64,000 bases of DNA, taken from Chryseobacterium lacus. GTDB lineage: Bacteria > Bacteroidota > Bacteroidia > Flavobacteriales > Weeksellaceae. Under the pieces are notes generated by a model that was not told the DNA's origin, did no database searches, and was given only the letters and a program-made list of their open reading frames with translations. Of this stretch, positions 16,979-25,225 are shown one piece after another (position 1 is the stretch's first letter; each line of letters begins with the position of its first letter). Position numbers and translations under genes: made by a program. Location of the stretch: contig NZ_QPIE01000003.1 in assembly GCF_003336205.1 (NCBI RefSeq), positions 124,001-188,000 of the forward strand, in the 5' to 3' direction.

Positions 16979-18169
16979 TTAATCATTGATGGCGGCAATC
17001 CCGGGAAGTTCTTTTCCTTCCAAACTTTCCAACATAGCACCACCTCCGGTTGAAACATAAGAAACTTTTGATTCATATCCGTTCTGTTTCACAAACGCTA
17101 CACTATCGCCACCTCCTACTAAAGAAAAAGCACCAAGCCGGGTTGCTTCCGCAATACTATCACCTAAACGGATCGTTCCTGCGGCAAAATTCGGCATTTC
17201 AAAAACACCTACCGGACCATTCCACAATATCGTCCGTGAATTCATAATAATATCATGAAAAAGCTTTCGGGTTCTTGGTCCTACATCAAGCCCCATCCAG
17301 TTTTCAGGAATTTGGTAGGCATCTGATTCTTTTCGTTCAGCATCATTATTAAATTCATCTGCAGCAATAACGTCCACAGGAAGGCAAATTCTTACATTCA
17401 TCGATTTAGCTTTCGCAATAATTTCAAGAGCAAGGTCCATCTTATCCACCTCTACCAGCGAATTTCCTATATTTCCACCCAATGCTTTAATAAATGTAAA
17501 TGCCATTCCACCGCCGATGATCAGATGGTCAATAGCGGGAAGCATGTTCTCTATGATGGTAATTTTAGAAGAAACTTTAGAACCTCCAATTATCGCTGTC
17601 ACAGGTTTTTCCCCATTTTTAAGAACTTTATCAATAGCTTCAAGTTCTTTTGCCATCAGTAAACCGAAAAATTTAGTTTCAGGAAAATACTGAGCAATAA
17701 TCGCAGTAGAAGCGTGGGCTCTGTGCGCTGTTCCGAAAGCGTCATTTACATAAGCGTCTGCATATTTGGCGAGATTTTTAGCGAAAGTTACATCACCCTT
17801 TTCTTCCTCATCATAAAATCGGAGATTTTCCAAAAGCAAAATTTCACCAGGCTTCAGGTCTTTGGTCATATTCTCGGCATCTTCTCCGATACAATCGTGG
17901 CAGAACAAGACGGTTCTTCCCATAACATTTTCAATTTCATTAACCAGATTTTTCAGTGAAAATTCTTCCGTCTTCTTACCTTTAGGCCTTCCCAAATGCG
18001 TCATTAAAATCACCGATCCGCCATCGTTAAGTATTTTATCAATCGTAGGCTTTGCAGCAACAATCCTGGTGTTGTCCGTTACTTTTAAATCTGCGCTTTG
18101 AGGCACGTTGAAATCTACCCTTACCAGTGTTTTTTTGTCCTTGAAATTAAAATCATTTACAGTTTTCAT
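16979..18169 (-). CDS. pgk: Phosphoglycerate kinase
   Basis: A 396-residue glycolytic kinase converting 1,3-bisphosphoglycerate and ADP to 3-phosphoglycerate and ATP. Visible family blocks are the N-terminal VRVDFNVPQ, the LMTHLGRPKG loop, the NDAFGTAHRAHAS segment, WNGPVGVFE and the C-terminal GGGDSVAFV nucleotide loop. Length is standard. It is monocistronic and leftward, with a shared terminator at its 3' end and the candidate origin region immediately upstream of its ATG. Confidence 0.97.
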   Translation of the reverse strand: MKTVNDFNFKDKKTLVRVDFNVPQSADLKVTDNTRIVAAKPTIDKILNDGGSVILMTHLGRPKGKKTEEFSLKNLVNEIENVMGRTVLFCHDCIGEDAENMTKDLKPGEILLLENLRFYDEEEKGDVTFAKNLAKYADAYVNDAFGTAHRAHASTAIIAQYFPETKFFGLLMAKELEAIDKVLKNGEKPVTAIIGGSKVSSKITIIENMLPAIDHLIIGGGMAFTFIKALGGNIGNSLVEVDKMDLALEIIAKAKSMNVRICLPVDVIAADEFNNDAERKESDAYQIPENWMGLDVGPRTRKLFHDIIMNSRTILWNGPVGVFEMPNFAAGTIRLGDSIAEATRLGAFSLVGGGDSVAFVKQNGYESKVSYVSTGGGAMLESLEGKELPGIAAIND

Positions 18170-18590
18170 AGTGAAATTATATACCTACAAATTTAAGATT
18201 AAAAAACCCGATAAAAAATTTTGTCGAAACAATTTTATCCCACACCTGTCATTAACATTCATTTTAATTTTTTTTAATTATAATAAAAGATTTGAGTGAT
18301 GTTGTTGTTGAGTGTTCGGGAAAGTATGGATAAGTTTTTTAGCAGATTTAATAACAAGGAAACGTTACGGTTTTAAGATTTAGTTAACATTATAAACGCC
18401 TAATTTTTAATATTTAACAAGAGATATTAACAATTATGAATAACTTGTTGTAAAATATGTTGCGGAATATACGTCTATGGAGAACTTTCCAATTTCCAAG
18501 AACAAATAAGTAAAACTATGCTACAGAATTTCAACAATAAAAAAGCATTAGCCTTTTTAACTGAAAAATGAAAGAAAAACTTTGTCAGAC

Positions 18591-18599
18591 TTATCCACA
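18591..18599 (+). promoter_or_regulatory. DnaA box, perfect match
   Basis: TTATCCACA, the strong DnaA-binding nonamer, within the pgk-rpiB gap. Weaker boxes lie 266 bp to the left and 32 bp to the right. Confidence 0.6.
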
Positions 18600-18758
18600 T
18601 CAGTTTGATAGAAATTGCTCATATATTCACAAGGAATGTTGATGAATTACTTTCGCAAAACCACAATACAGGTACTTCGAACACATAATTTCTGACTGAA
18701 AAAAGGTTGAAACAGAAAATAAGCTTGTTAATAAAAATGATTATCAGTTCATAAACCT

Positions 18759-18766
18759 TAAATTTG
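18759..18766 (+). promoter_or_regulatory. Promoter -7 box for rpiB
   Basis: TAAATTTG fits TAnnTTTG, 22 bp before the ATG at 18788. No clear -33 box at the usual distance. Confidence 0.45.
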
Positions 18767-18787
18767 TAGAAACTCTGATAGACGAAC

Positions 18788-19216
18788 ATGAAAAAAATAG
18801 CAATAGCAGCCGATCATGCCGGTTTCGAATACAAAGAATATCTGAAAAAACAACTGGAAGGTTCTTATGAAATCACCGATTACGGAACCCATTCCGCAGA
18901 CAGTGTAGATTACCCGGATTTTGTACATCCTGCAGCTGCCTCAGTAGAAAATGGGGAAAATGAAGCAGGAATTTTGATTTGTGGAAGCGGACAAGGAGTA
19001 CAGCTAAGCGCCAACAAACACACAGGAATCCGGTGTGCGTTATGTTGGATGCCCGAATTAGCCATGCTTTCCAGACAGCATAACGACTGTAATATGATCG
19101 CCATTCCTGCGAGATTTATCGCCAAGGAACTGGCTCTGGAAATTGTGGAAAGATTTTTGAATACAGATTTTGAAGGTGGCAGACATCAGAAAAGAGTGGA
19201 TAAAATAAGCTGCTAA
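18788..19216 (+). CDS. rpiB: Ribose 5-phosphate isomerase B
   Basis: A 142-residue RpiB/LacAB-family isomerase that interconverts ribose-5-P and ribulose-5-P in the pentose phosphate pathway. It starts IAADHAGFEYKE, carries the active-site Cys loop LICGSGQGVQLSANK, and has RHQKRVDKI near its end, all typical. Length is standard. It heads the plus-strand block rpiB-rnr-membrane protein-lysE-ldcA-yraN; rnr starts 19 bp downstream. Confidence 0.93.
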   Translation: MKKIAIAADHAGFEYKEYLKKQLEGSYEITDYGTHSADSVDYPDFVHPAAASVENGENEAGILICGSGQGVQLSANKHTGIRCALCWMPELAMLSRQHNDCNMIAIPARFIAKELALEIVERFLNTDFEGGRHQKRVDKISC

Positions 19217-19235
19217 CCCAAATAACCAAGAATGT

Positions 19236-21389
19236 ATGCCAAAAAAATCAAAATATTTCAGCCAGAAAAACCATCAGAAATTGCAAGACATCGGAAAGAA
19301 AGTTCTTGCTTTCATGAATCAGAAATCCAGCAAAATCTACAATTATAAACAGATCGCTGACGGAATTGGTTACGTTAATCCCCGACAGCGCGAAATGGTT
19401 ATTCAGGCTTTGCATCAGCTTTTAGCGGACGATAAAATTAAGGAAACAGATAAAGGAAAATATATTTTAAATCTTAAAATCCAAGGAACTTTAACAGGAA
19501 TTATCGATTTTAACCAGTCCGGAAATGCCTATGTGAATGTAGAAGGGATAGCGGATGATATTTTTATTCATTCCAAAAATGTGAAAGATGCCTTGCAGGG
19601 TGATAAAGTAATGATTGTCACCTATAATTTTAAAGGAAAGAAACTGGAAGGTTCGGTAGTACAGGTATTGGAGAGAAATAAAACCGAGTTTGTAGGAACT
19701 TTAGATTATATTGACCATAAAGAATTTGGCTTTGTAGTCGCTGATAAAAAGATTATTCATACTGATATTTTCGTGAAAAAAGAAAACTTTCACGGTGCCA
19801 ATCCCGGAGATAAGGTTGTGGTAAAAATGCTGGGTTGGAGAAAAGGGGACAAAAATCCTGAAGGTGAAATTATTCAGGTTTTGGGCGCTCCCGGAGAACA
19901 CGAAACCGAGATTCATTCCATTCTGGCAGAATATGGTCTCCCCTATCATTTTCCTGAAGAAGTAGAAAAAGAAGCGGATAAAATCGATAGAGAAATTCAT
20001 GAGCATGAAGTAAAAAAACGTTGGGACATGCGGGAAGTACTCACTTTCACCATAGATCCAAAAGATGCTAAAGATTTTGATGATGCACTTTCCATCCGGA
20101 AACTCAGCAACGGAAACTGGGAAATCGGGGTTCATATTGCCGATGTTTCCCATTATGTCACTCCCGGTTCGTTAATTGATGAAGAGGCTTATCAGCGTGC
20201 AACTTCTGTGTATCTGGTTGACAGAGTAGTTCCTATGCTTCCGGAAGTGTTGAGTAACGGCGTTTGTTCGCTGCGTCCGAATGAAGATAAATATACTTTT
20301 TCTGCGGTTTTTGAGATGGATGATGAAGCTCATATTCACAAAGAGTGGTTCGGCCGAACCGTAATTCATTCTGACAGAAGATTCACCTACGAAGAAGCGC
20401 AGGAACGAATAGAATCCGAAACCGGTGATCTGGCGGATGAGATTCTGACCCTGAACAGGCTCGCAAAAATCATGCGTTCACAGAGAATAAAAAATGGAGC
20501 CATCACATTCGACAGAAGCGAAGTCCGCTTTAATCTGGATGAAAACAACGAACCTATTGGCGTTTATTTTAAAGTAAGTAAAGATTCCAATCACCTTATA
20601 GAGGAATTTATGCTTTTGGCGAACAGAAAAGTTTCTGAATATATTTCGCTGACCCGCAAAGGAGAATACACCAACAATACCTTTATTTACAGGATTCATG
20701 ACGATCCCGATCCTGTAAAACTGGAAGCACTTCGTGATTTTGTTTCCACCTTCGGGTATAAAATGAACCTTGCCAATACAAAAAAAGTAGCGGAAAGCAT
20801 GAACGCGCTTCTGCAAGGAGTTCAGGGAAAACCGGAAGAAAATATGATCGAAACCCTGGCAATGCGATCCATGAGCAAAGCGGTTTATTCTACCAATCCT
20901 ATCGGACATTACGGTTTGGGATTCGAATATTATTCCCACTTTACCTCTCCTATCCGAAGATATCCTGACCTTATTGCACATCGTTTGTTGCAACATTATC
21001 TTGACGGTGGAAAATCGCCAAACCGAAACGAAATTGAAGAAAAATCCAAACACTGTTCTGCTATGGAACGCTTGGCCGCAGATGCAGAGCGTGATAGTAT
21101 CAAATTCATGCAGGTAAAATTCATGGAGAAGCATTTAGGTGAAGTTTTTGAAGGCGTGATTTCAGGTGTTGCAGAATTCGGATTTTGGGTGGCCATTCCT
21201 GAAAATGGAGCCGAAGGACTTATCAAACTTAGAGACCTTGTTGATGACAGCTATAATTACGATGCAAAAGCCCACGCAGTGTACGGATCCAGAACCGGAA
21301 ATCAATACCAATTAGGCGATCAGGTGAAAATAAAAGTGATGAAAGCCAATCTTATACAGAAACAGTTAGATTTTAAAATTGTGGAATAA
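19236..21389 (+). CDS. rnr: Ribonuclease R
   Basis: A 717-residue processive 3'-5' exoribonuclease of the RNB family, degrading structured RNA. In order: N-terminal helix-turn-helix-like region (residues 1-85), two cold-shock domains (about 88-245), the RNB catalytic domain with the Asp cluster DPKDAKDFDDALS (about 270-282), and a C-terminal S1 domain (GEVFEGVISGVAEFGFWVAI). The length fits RNase R rather than the shorter RNase II. Its TAA is followed directly by the next gene's ATG. Confidence 0.94.
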   Translation: MPKKSKYFSQKNHQKLQDIGKKVLAFMNQKSSKIYNYKQIADGIGYVNPRQREMVIQALHQLLADDKIKETDKGKYILNLKIQGTLTGIIDFNQSGNAYVNVEGIADDIFIHSKNVKDALQGDKVMIVTYNFKGKKLEGSVVQVLERNKTEFVGTLDYIDHKEFGFVVADKKIIHTDIFVKKENFHGANPGDKVVVKMLGWRKGDKNPEGEIIQVLGAPGEHETEIHSILAEYGLPYHFPEEVEKEADKIDREIHEHEVKKRWDMREVLTFTIDPKDAKDFDDALSIRKLSNGNWEIGVHIADVSHYVTPGSLIDEEAYQRATSVYLVDRVVPMLPEVLSNGVCSLRPNEDKYTFSAVFEMDDEAHIHKEWFGRTVIHSDRRFTYEEAQERIESETGDLADEILTLNRLAKIMRSQRIKNGAITFDRSEVRFNLDENNEPIGVYFKVSKDSNHLIEEFMLLANRKVSEYISLTRKGEYTNNTFIYRIHDDPDPVKLEALRDFVSTFGYKMNLANTKKVAESMNALLQGVQGKPEENMIETLAMRSMSKAVYSTNPIGHYGLGFEYYSHFTSPIRRYPDLIAHRLLQHYLDGGKSPNRNEIEEKSKHCSAMERLAADAERDSIKFMQVKFMEKHLGEVFEGVISGVAEFGFWVAIPENGAEGLIKLRDLVDDSYNYDAKAHAVYGSRTGNQYQLGDQVKIKVMKANLIQKQLDFKIVE

Positions 21390-21917
21390 ATGTTTTATCA
21401 GTACCGGTACCTGTTTCGGGTGCTCATCATCCTTGCCAATCTGCTGATTTTTTTTACCATCATTCTTAATACCGTAATTTCGGTGTGGCAATTGATCATT
21501 ATTGCAGGAATTTATGCCTTGTTTTCAGTGTTCATCTACCGCTGGATAAGGCCCAACTGGGAAATTCTTTTTGAGAAATCCGATTATTTCGGGTTTCTTG
21601 TTCCGTTGATATTTCATTTATTCTTCTTCCTCAATTTCGTATTTTCTCATCATCCGCAAACGGAAACTTACATATTTTCAAATACCTCTTCGGGCAGAAT
21701 CGGAACCACATCAGATAACGTTCCTGTTCACGGAAATTCTACTACGATCCTTTTGGAAAACAATGCATACGGAGATTTTTATTTCATAAGAACCTTTGTG
21801 GATTATGATAAAATTAGGGGAAAAAATGTCATTGAATATACCTTTGAAGAAGGATTATTAGGATTAAAAGTGATCAAAAATTACCGGTTTTCAAATGATA
21901 ATGTTATTTTTGAATAA
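21390..21917 (+). CDS. Membrane protein of unknown function
   Basis: A 175-residue protein starting immediately after the rnr stop. Three hydrophobic segments are visible (about residues 8-27, 30-50 and 69-88). A polar C-terminal half follows that may sit outside the membrane and includes HHPQTETYIFSNTSSG. I recognise no family. The tight spacing to rnr and the 10-bp gap to the LysE-type gene argue for one transcript and that this is a real gene. Confidence 0.75.
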   Translation: MFYQYRYLFRVLIILANLLIFFTIILNTVISVWQLIIIAGIYALFSVFIYRWIRPNWEILFEKSDYFGFLVPLIFHLFFFLNFVFSHHPQTETYIFSNTSSGRIGTTSDNVPVHGNSTTILLENNAYGDFYFIRTFVDYDKIRGKNVIEYTFEEGLLGLKVIKNYRFSNDNVIFE

Positions 21918-21927
21918 TTAATAGCGT

Positions 21928-22617
21928 ATGTTTGAACTGATCTTCTCAGCCATCGTACTGGGATTCATGCTGAGTTTGGTATTTATCGGGCCTATTTTTT
22001 TTCTATTGATTGAAACCAGCTTTTTAAGAGGACCTAAAAGCGCTCTGGCATTAGATCTTGGCGTGGTGGCAGCAGATATTTTATGTATTGTTGCTGCCTA
22101 TTATGCCAGTGCGGATATCATCCATCTTATCGATCAACATCCTGGATTCTATAGGATTACAGCACTCATCATTCTAGTGTATGGGATTTTTATGTTCATT
22201 TCTAAAACCAAAATGCATCTTCCCGGAGAGAAAAGACTCATCAGCCAAAATTACCTAAAAACATTTCTGAATGGTTTTCTGCTCAATTTACTCAACATCG
22301 GCGTGTTGCTCTTTTGGTTGGTTACCGTCATTACCGCGCGGAAAAATTATCCTGAAATACCAGAATTTGTCCTTTATATTAGCATTGTTATTCTGACCTA
22401 TTTTCTTATTGATCTTTTTAAAATTTATTTGGCCAAAATGTTCCATGATAAACTGACGTATAAAGTGGCCAACAGTATCCGGAAAGCAGTCGGAGCGATT
22501 CTCGTGATATTCAGTATTTTTATTTTTCTGCAAAGTATCAAAAAATACAACCGCTTCGACAAACAACTAGAACATGCTGAGAAACAGGAACCAAAACACT
22601 TAAAAATGAAACAATGA
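21928..22617 (+). CDS. LysE-family exporter
   Basis: A 229-residue inner-membrane protein with five or six hydrophobic helices in the LysE/RhtB pattern: an N-terminal helix with GFMLSLVFIGPIFFLLI, a cytoplasmic FLRGPKSALALDLG loop typical of the family, and a helix pair at the end followed by a charged tail. Family members export amino acids or related metabolites; the substrate here is unknown. The last 4 bp overlap the ATG of the LD-carboxypeptidase gene, suggesting coupled translation and perhaps a link to cell-wall amino-acid recycling. Confidence 0.82.
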   Translation: MFELIFSAIVLGFMLSLVFIGPIFFLLIETSFLRGPKSALALDLGVVAADILCIVAAYYASADIIHLIDQHPGFYRITALIILVYGIFMFISKTKMHLPGEKRLISQNYLKTFLNGFLLNLLNIGVLLFWLVTVITARKNYPEIPEFVLYISIVILTYFLIDLFKIYLAKMFHDKLTYKVANSIRKAVGAILVIFSIFIFLQSIKKYNRFDKQLEHAEKQEPKHLKMKQ

Positions 22618-23543
22618 AGTTCCCGAAAAATGTAAGAAAAGGAGATAAAATTGCTGTTGTTTCACCAGCAGGTGCGGTGGAAGAAAGCCAGCTCGCCTCT
22701 ACCCTTTCCTTGATCGAATCTCACGGTTATCAGCCTGTGTTGGGAAATCACGTTTATGGGAAATATGACCATGGTTTTGTGTATTCCGGAACGGAACAAC
22801 AGCGCATAGCGGACTTGAATTGGGCTTTGAATGATCCTGAAATTGCTGCAGTTTGGGCTTCCCGCGGTGGATACGGTTGCCAACATCTGGTGCAACACCT
22901 AGATTGGTCTTTTGTATCAAAAAATCCGAAATGGTATATCGGGTACTCAGACAATACTGTGATACAAAGTGGTCTGCTGAAAAATGATATTCCCTCTATT
23001 CACGGGCAAACCATCAAAACATCTTCTTTCGGGGTTTCTGAAGAAAGTTATCAGCATATATTTGATATTTTAAAAGGAAATATTCCTCAATATACCATTC
23101 AAAATCATCCTTATAATAGGGTCGGAGAGACAGAAGGTATTTTGGTAGGAGGAAATTTGGCACTGATTTATGCCTTGTTAGGAACAGAAAATTCCTTTGA
23201 TTTTCAGGATAAAATTCTCTTTATAGAAGAAATTGGAGAACAGTATTATGCGCTCGATCGGATGCTGATGAGCTTGGAAATGGGCGGTGTTTTCAACAAA
23301 ATTAAAGGTTTGGTTGTGGGCGGAATGACCAATATGGGCAAGGAAGCAGACAACCAACATTACACGGAAAGTTTTGATCCTTTTGCCAATCAGCTGATTA
23401 TGGAAAGAGTTCAAAGTTATCATTTTCCAGTAGTTTTTCAGTTTCCCAACGGACATATTGAGCACAATTTGCCGCTCATCATCGGAATGAAAATGCGGCT
23501 GATCGTTGGCTCAAAGGAAAGTTCAATACAAATGGAACGCTGA
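22614..23543 (+). CDS. LD-carboxypeptidase (peptidase S66)
   Basis: A 309-residue serine peptidase of the LdcA family, which removes the terminal D-Ala from murein tetrapeptides during cell-wall recycling. The nucleophile is S112 in GYSDNT. The family Glu is E205 or E206 in FIEEIGEQ, and His281 lies in NGHIEHN, giving the Ser-Glu-His set. WASRGGYG at about 81-88 is another family mark. Length is standard. It overlaps the gene before by 4 bp and shares one base with the yraN-like gene after it (TGATG). The Mpl-like ligase in this window could use its tripeptide product. Confidence 0.9.
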   Translation: MKFPKNVRKGDKIAVVSPAGAVEESQLASTLSLIESHGYQPVLGNHVYGKYDHGFVYSGTEQQRIADLNWALNDPEIAAVWASRGGYGCQHLVQHLDWSFVSKNPKWYIGYSDNTVIQSGLLKNDIPSIHGQTIKTSSFGVSEESYQHIFDILKGNIPQYTIQNHPYNRVGETEGILVGGNLALIYALLGTENSFDFQDKILFIEEIGEQYYALDRMLMSLEMGGVFNKIKGLVVGGMTNMGKEADNQHYTESFDPFANQLIMERVQSYHFPVVFQFPNGHIEHNLPLIIGMKMRLIVGSKESSIQMER

Positions 23544-23914
23544 TGGCAGAGCATAACGAATTAGGGAAACAGGCAGAAGATAAGGCCGTAGAATTTCTTC
23601 AGGAGAAAGGATACACTGTGATTGCGCGGAATTTCCGTTGGCAAAAAGCGGAAATCGACATTATTGCGGAGCATCTCGGAATGATCATCATTGTTGAGGT
23701 AAAAGCCCGAACGAACGCTATTTTTATAGAACCGCAGGAAGCGGTGAATAAAAGAAAAATGCGTTTGCTCATTAGTGCTGCAGACGAATTTTTGCAAGCC
23801 AACAATAGGACTGAGGAAGTGCGTTTTGATATTGTTTCCGTAGTGCCGCAACAGCAAGGAGCCATGAAGATCATTCATATTGAAAACGCTTTCGAACCCT
23901 ACGATGCAAACTGA
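23543..23914 (+). CDS. YraN-family (UPF0102) nuclease-like protein
   Basis: A 123-residue protein with the YraN pattern: N-terminal ELGKQAEDKAVEFLQ, then AEIDIIAEH and IVEVKARTN. Residues E37, D39, E52 and K54 form a PD-(D/E)xK-like active site, consistent with an endonuclease fold. Cellular function is not established. Its ATG overlaps the stop of the LD-carboxypeptidase gene by one base. No oddities. Confidence 0.88.
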   Translation: MAEHNELGKQAEDKAVEFLQEKGYTVIARNFRWQKAEIDIIAEHLGMIIIVEVKARTNAIFIEPQEAVNKRKMRLLISAADEFLQANNRTEEVRFDIVSVVPQQQGAMKIIHIENAFEPYDAN

Positions 23915-23973
23915 TGTCCTGCAAACGACCGGTTTTTTTGGAAATATAAATTTAAAATCATCACCTTTGCAGT

Positions 23974-24642
23974 ATGAAAATTCTTCATCTTGAAACCTCA
24001 TCCAAAAATTGTTCTGTAGCCATCTCCGAAGGTAAAAAGTTGCTTTGTCTTTGTGAAGAAACATCGGAAAATTACAAGCAATCGGAGTTGCTGCATACGT
24101 TTGTAAAATGGGCAATTGAAGGAGCCCAAATTTCGCTGAAGGAACTGGACGCAGTGTCATTGGGAGCGGGTCCAGGATCATATACAGGCCTCAGAATCGG
24201 CGCTTCTGCTGCCAAAGGTTTTTGTTATGGACTGAATATTCCACTTATTGCCGTAAATTCCTTAGAAACCCTAGCGGCACCCTTTTTAGCCACAGATTTT
24301 GATTTGGTGATTCCAATGGCCGACGCACGCAGAATGGAAGTATATTGCTCCGTGTATGACGGCAACAATGGCCAAGTGATCACAGAAACTGAAGCGAAAG
24401 TACTGGATGAAACTTCCTTTCAGGAATTGAGCGATAAAAAAGTGCTGTTTGCAGGAGATGGAGCAAGGAAAGCGAAAGAGATATTACAACTGCCTGATGC
24501 AACCTTCAACGCCGGAGTTTTGCCTTCTGCACAATACCTTATCGGAAAAGCGGCCGATAAATTTGAAGCTCAGAACTTCGAAGATATTGCATATTTCGAA
24601 CCCTATTATCTCAAGGATTTTCAGGGAGTGAAGAAGAAATAA
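23974..24642 (+). CDS. tsaB: tRNA threonylcarbamoyladenosine biosynthesis protein TsaB
   Basis: A 222-residue member of the ASKHA fold that pairs with TsaD and TsaE to make t6A37 in ANN-decoding tRNAs. The N-terminal ILHLETSSKNCSVAI and the block LGAGPGSYTGLRIGASAAKG are characteristic of TsaB. It lacks the metal-binding HxxxH of TsaD, as expected. It starts 59 bp after the yraN-like gene and may share its transcript. A 583-bp gap follows. Confidence 0.92.
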   Translation: MKILHLETSSKNCSVAISEGKKLLCLCEETSENYKQSELLHTFVKWAIEGAQISLKELDAVSLGAGPGSYTGLRIGASAAKGFCYGLNIPLIAVNSLETLAAPFLATDFDLVIPMADARRMEVYCSVYDGNNGQVITETEAKVLDETSFQELSDKKVLFAGDGARKAKEILQLPDATFNAGVLPSAQYLIGKAADKFEAQNFEDIAYFEPYYLKDFQGVKKK

Positions 24643-24716
24643 GGTGAGTATCCATATTTAGGAATAATTCCTTTTCCTTGATTTTTCAGGATCCTTTTTA
24701 GCTTCAAAGACTTCTA

Positions 24717-25136
24717 AGATAACCATTCTCGATGTTTTTCGTAGATAATAATATTTTTGTAATTACTAGAGCAAATATTGGGATTTCTACGGTCTGCCAA
24801 TTGAAAACTTTTAGATCGTCCTATCTGGAGAAGCCTATCAAGTTGTAGCGTTTTGTCAAAAATTCACGGACAATCGCCTTTGCTTGTAGGCTTGCTTTAT
24901 GTTTATAGTAATAGAAATATCTCGTGATTTCATTTGGGCAAACTGAGATCAAGTAAACTCTAATTCATTTAAATTAGATTTTTCAAATCTTTTGCAGAAG
25001 TGAATCGATAATTACTTTCGTCTTCTACTGCATGCTTGTCCTTACTCATGTACGTCACAACAAAAGCTGTTTTTTCTTTGCTAAATTTATATAAAAAAGT
25101 GAATAGAAAAATAAAATAGTAAAAGAGTTGTTCCAT
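24717..25136 (-). pseudogene. Possible decayed gene in three frames (unknown family)
   Basis: Reading leftward, an ATG at 25136 opens a 55-codon frame (25136-24969) with a hydrophobic N-terminal helix and then KEKTAFVVTYMSKDKHA. A second frame (24964-24824) reads protein-like text such as HKASLQAKAIVREFLTKRYN. A third (24824-24717) includes FQLADRRNPNICSSNYKN and EKHREWLS before a stop. The three stretches abut, as expected if two frameshifts broke one ORF. I do not recognise the protein. Alternatively only the 55-residue ORF is a real small membrane protein, or all of it is chance in AT-rich DNA. Confidence 0.3.
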
Positions 25137-25161
25137 AATTTAAAAAAAAACACGATTTGTT

Positions 25162-25180
25162 ATTTAGAAAGATTACAAAT
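25162..25180. promoter_or_regulatory. Fur-box-like palindrome (distal) upstream of the TonB receptor
   Basis: ATTTAGAAAGATTACAAAT, a 19-bp imperfect inverted repeat resembling the ATTTAGAATnATTCTAAAT type of Fur box (6 of 9 half-site pairs match). It lies just upstream of the -7 box. Confidence 0.35.
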
Positions 25181-25184
25181 TATA

Positions 25185-25192
25185 TATATTTG
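25185..25192 (+). promoter_or_regulatory. Promoter -7 box for the TonB receptor gene
   Basis: TATATTTG fits TAnnTTTG. It sits between the two Fur-like palindromes, 33 bp before the ATG. Confidence 0.55.
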
Positions 25193-25199
25193 CGTCATT

Positions 25200-25218
25200 A
25201 TTTTAAATCATTCTAAAT
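25200..25218. promoter_or_regulatory. Fur-box-like palindrome (proximal) upstream of the TonB receptor
   Basis: ATTTTAAATCATTCTAAAT, a 19-bp inverted repeat with 7 of 9 half-site pairs matching around a central C. The right half ATTCTAAAT is the canonical Fur half-site. It covers the probable transcription start, consistent with repression under iron sufficiency. Confidence 0.5.
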
Positions 25219-25225
25219 AAATTTT

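Larger units (their letters stand above)
18170..18787. other. Candidate replication origin (oriC) between pgk and rpiB
   Basis: A 618-bp AT-rich gene-free gap. It holds one perfect DnaA box TTATCCACA (18591-18599, plus), an 8/9 match TTATCCATA on the minus strand (18325-18333), and an 8/9 match ATATTCACA (18623-18631). Highly AT-rich tracts suited to unwinding lie at about 18250-18290 and 18395-18440. Two parS-like sites lie 2.1-4.1 kb to the left beside mnmG. dnaA is not in the window, which is common in this phylum. Motif clustering is visible directly; origin activity is inference. Confidence 0.5.
24643..25225. other. 583-bp gap between tsaB and the TonB receptor gene
   Basis: The right part holds the receptor's promoter and two Fur-box-like palindromes. 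The left 420 bp reads as three adjacent open stretches in different frames on the minus strand (see the pseudogene entry), suggesting a decayed gene. No RNA gene seen. Confidence 0.5.

Noticed and set aside
18233-18243. Possible DnaA box TTATCCCAC in the pgk-rpiB gap
   Set aside because: Three mismatches to TTATCCACA at the 3' end; not counted among the boxes.
20478-21134. 218-residue minus-strand ORF
   Set aside because: Lies wholly inside rnr on the opposite strand; the plus frame is a clear RNase R.
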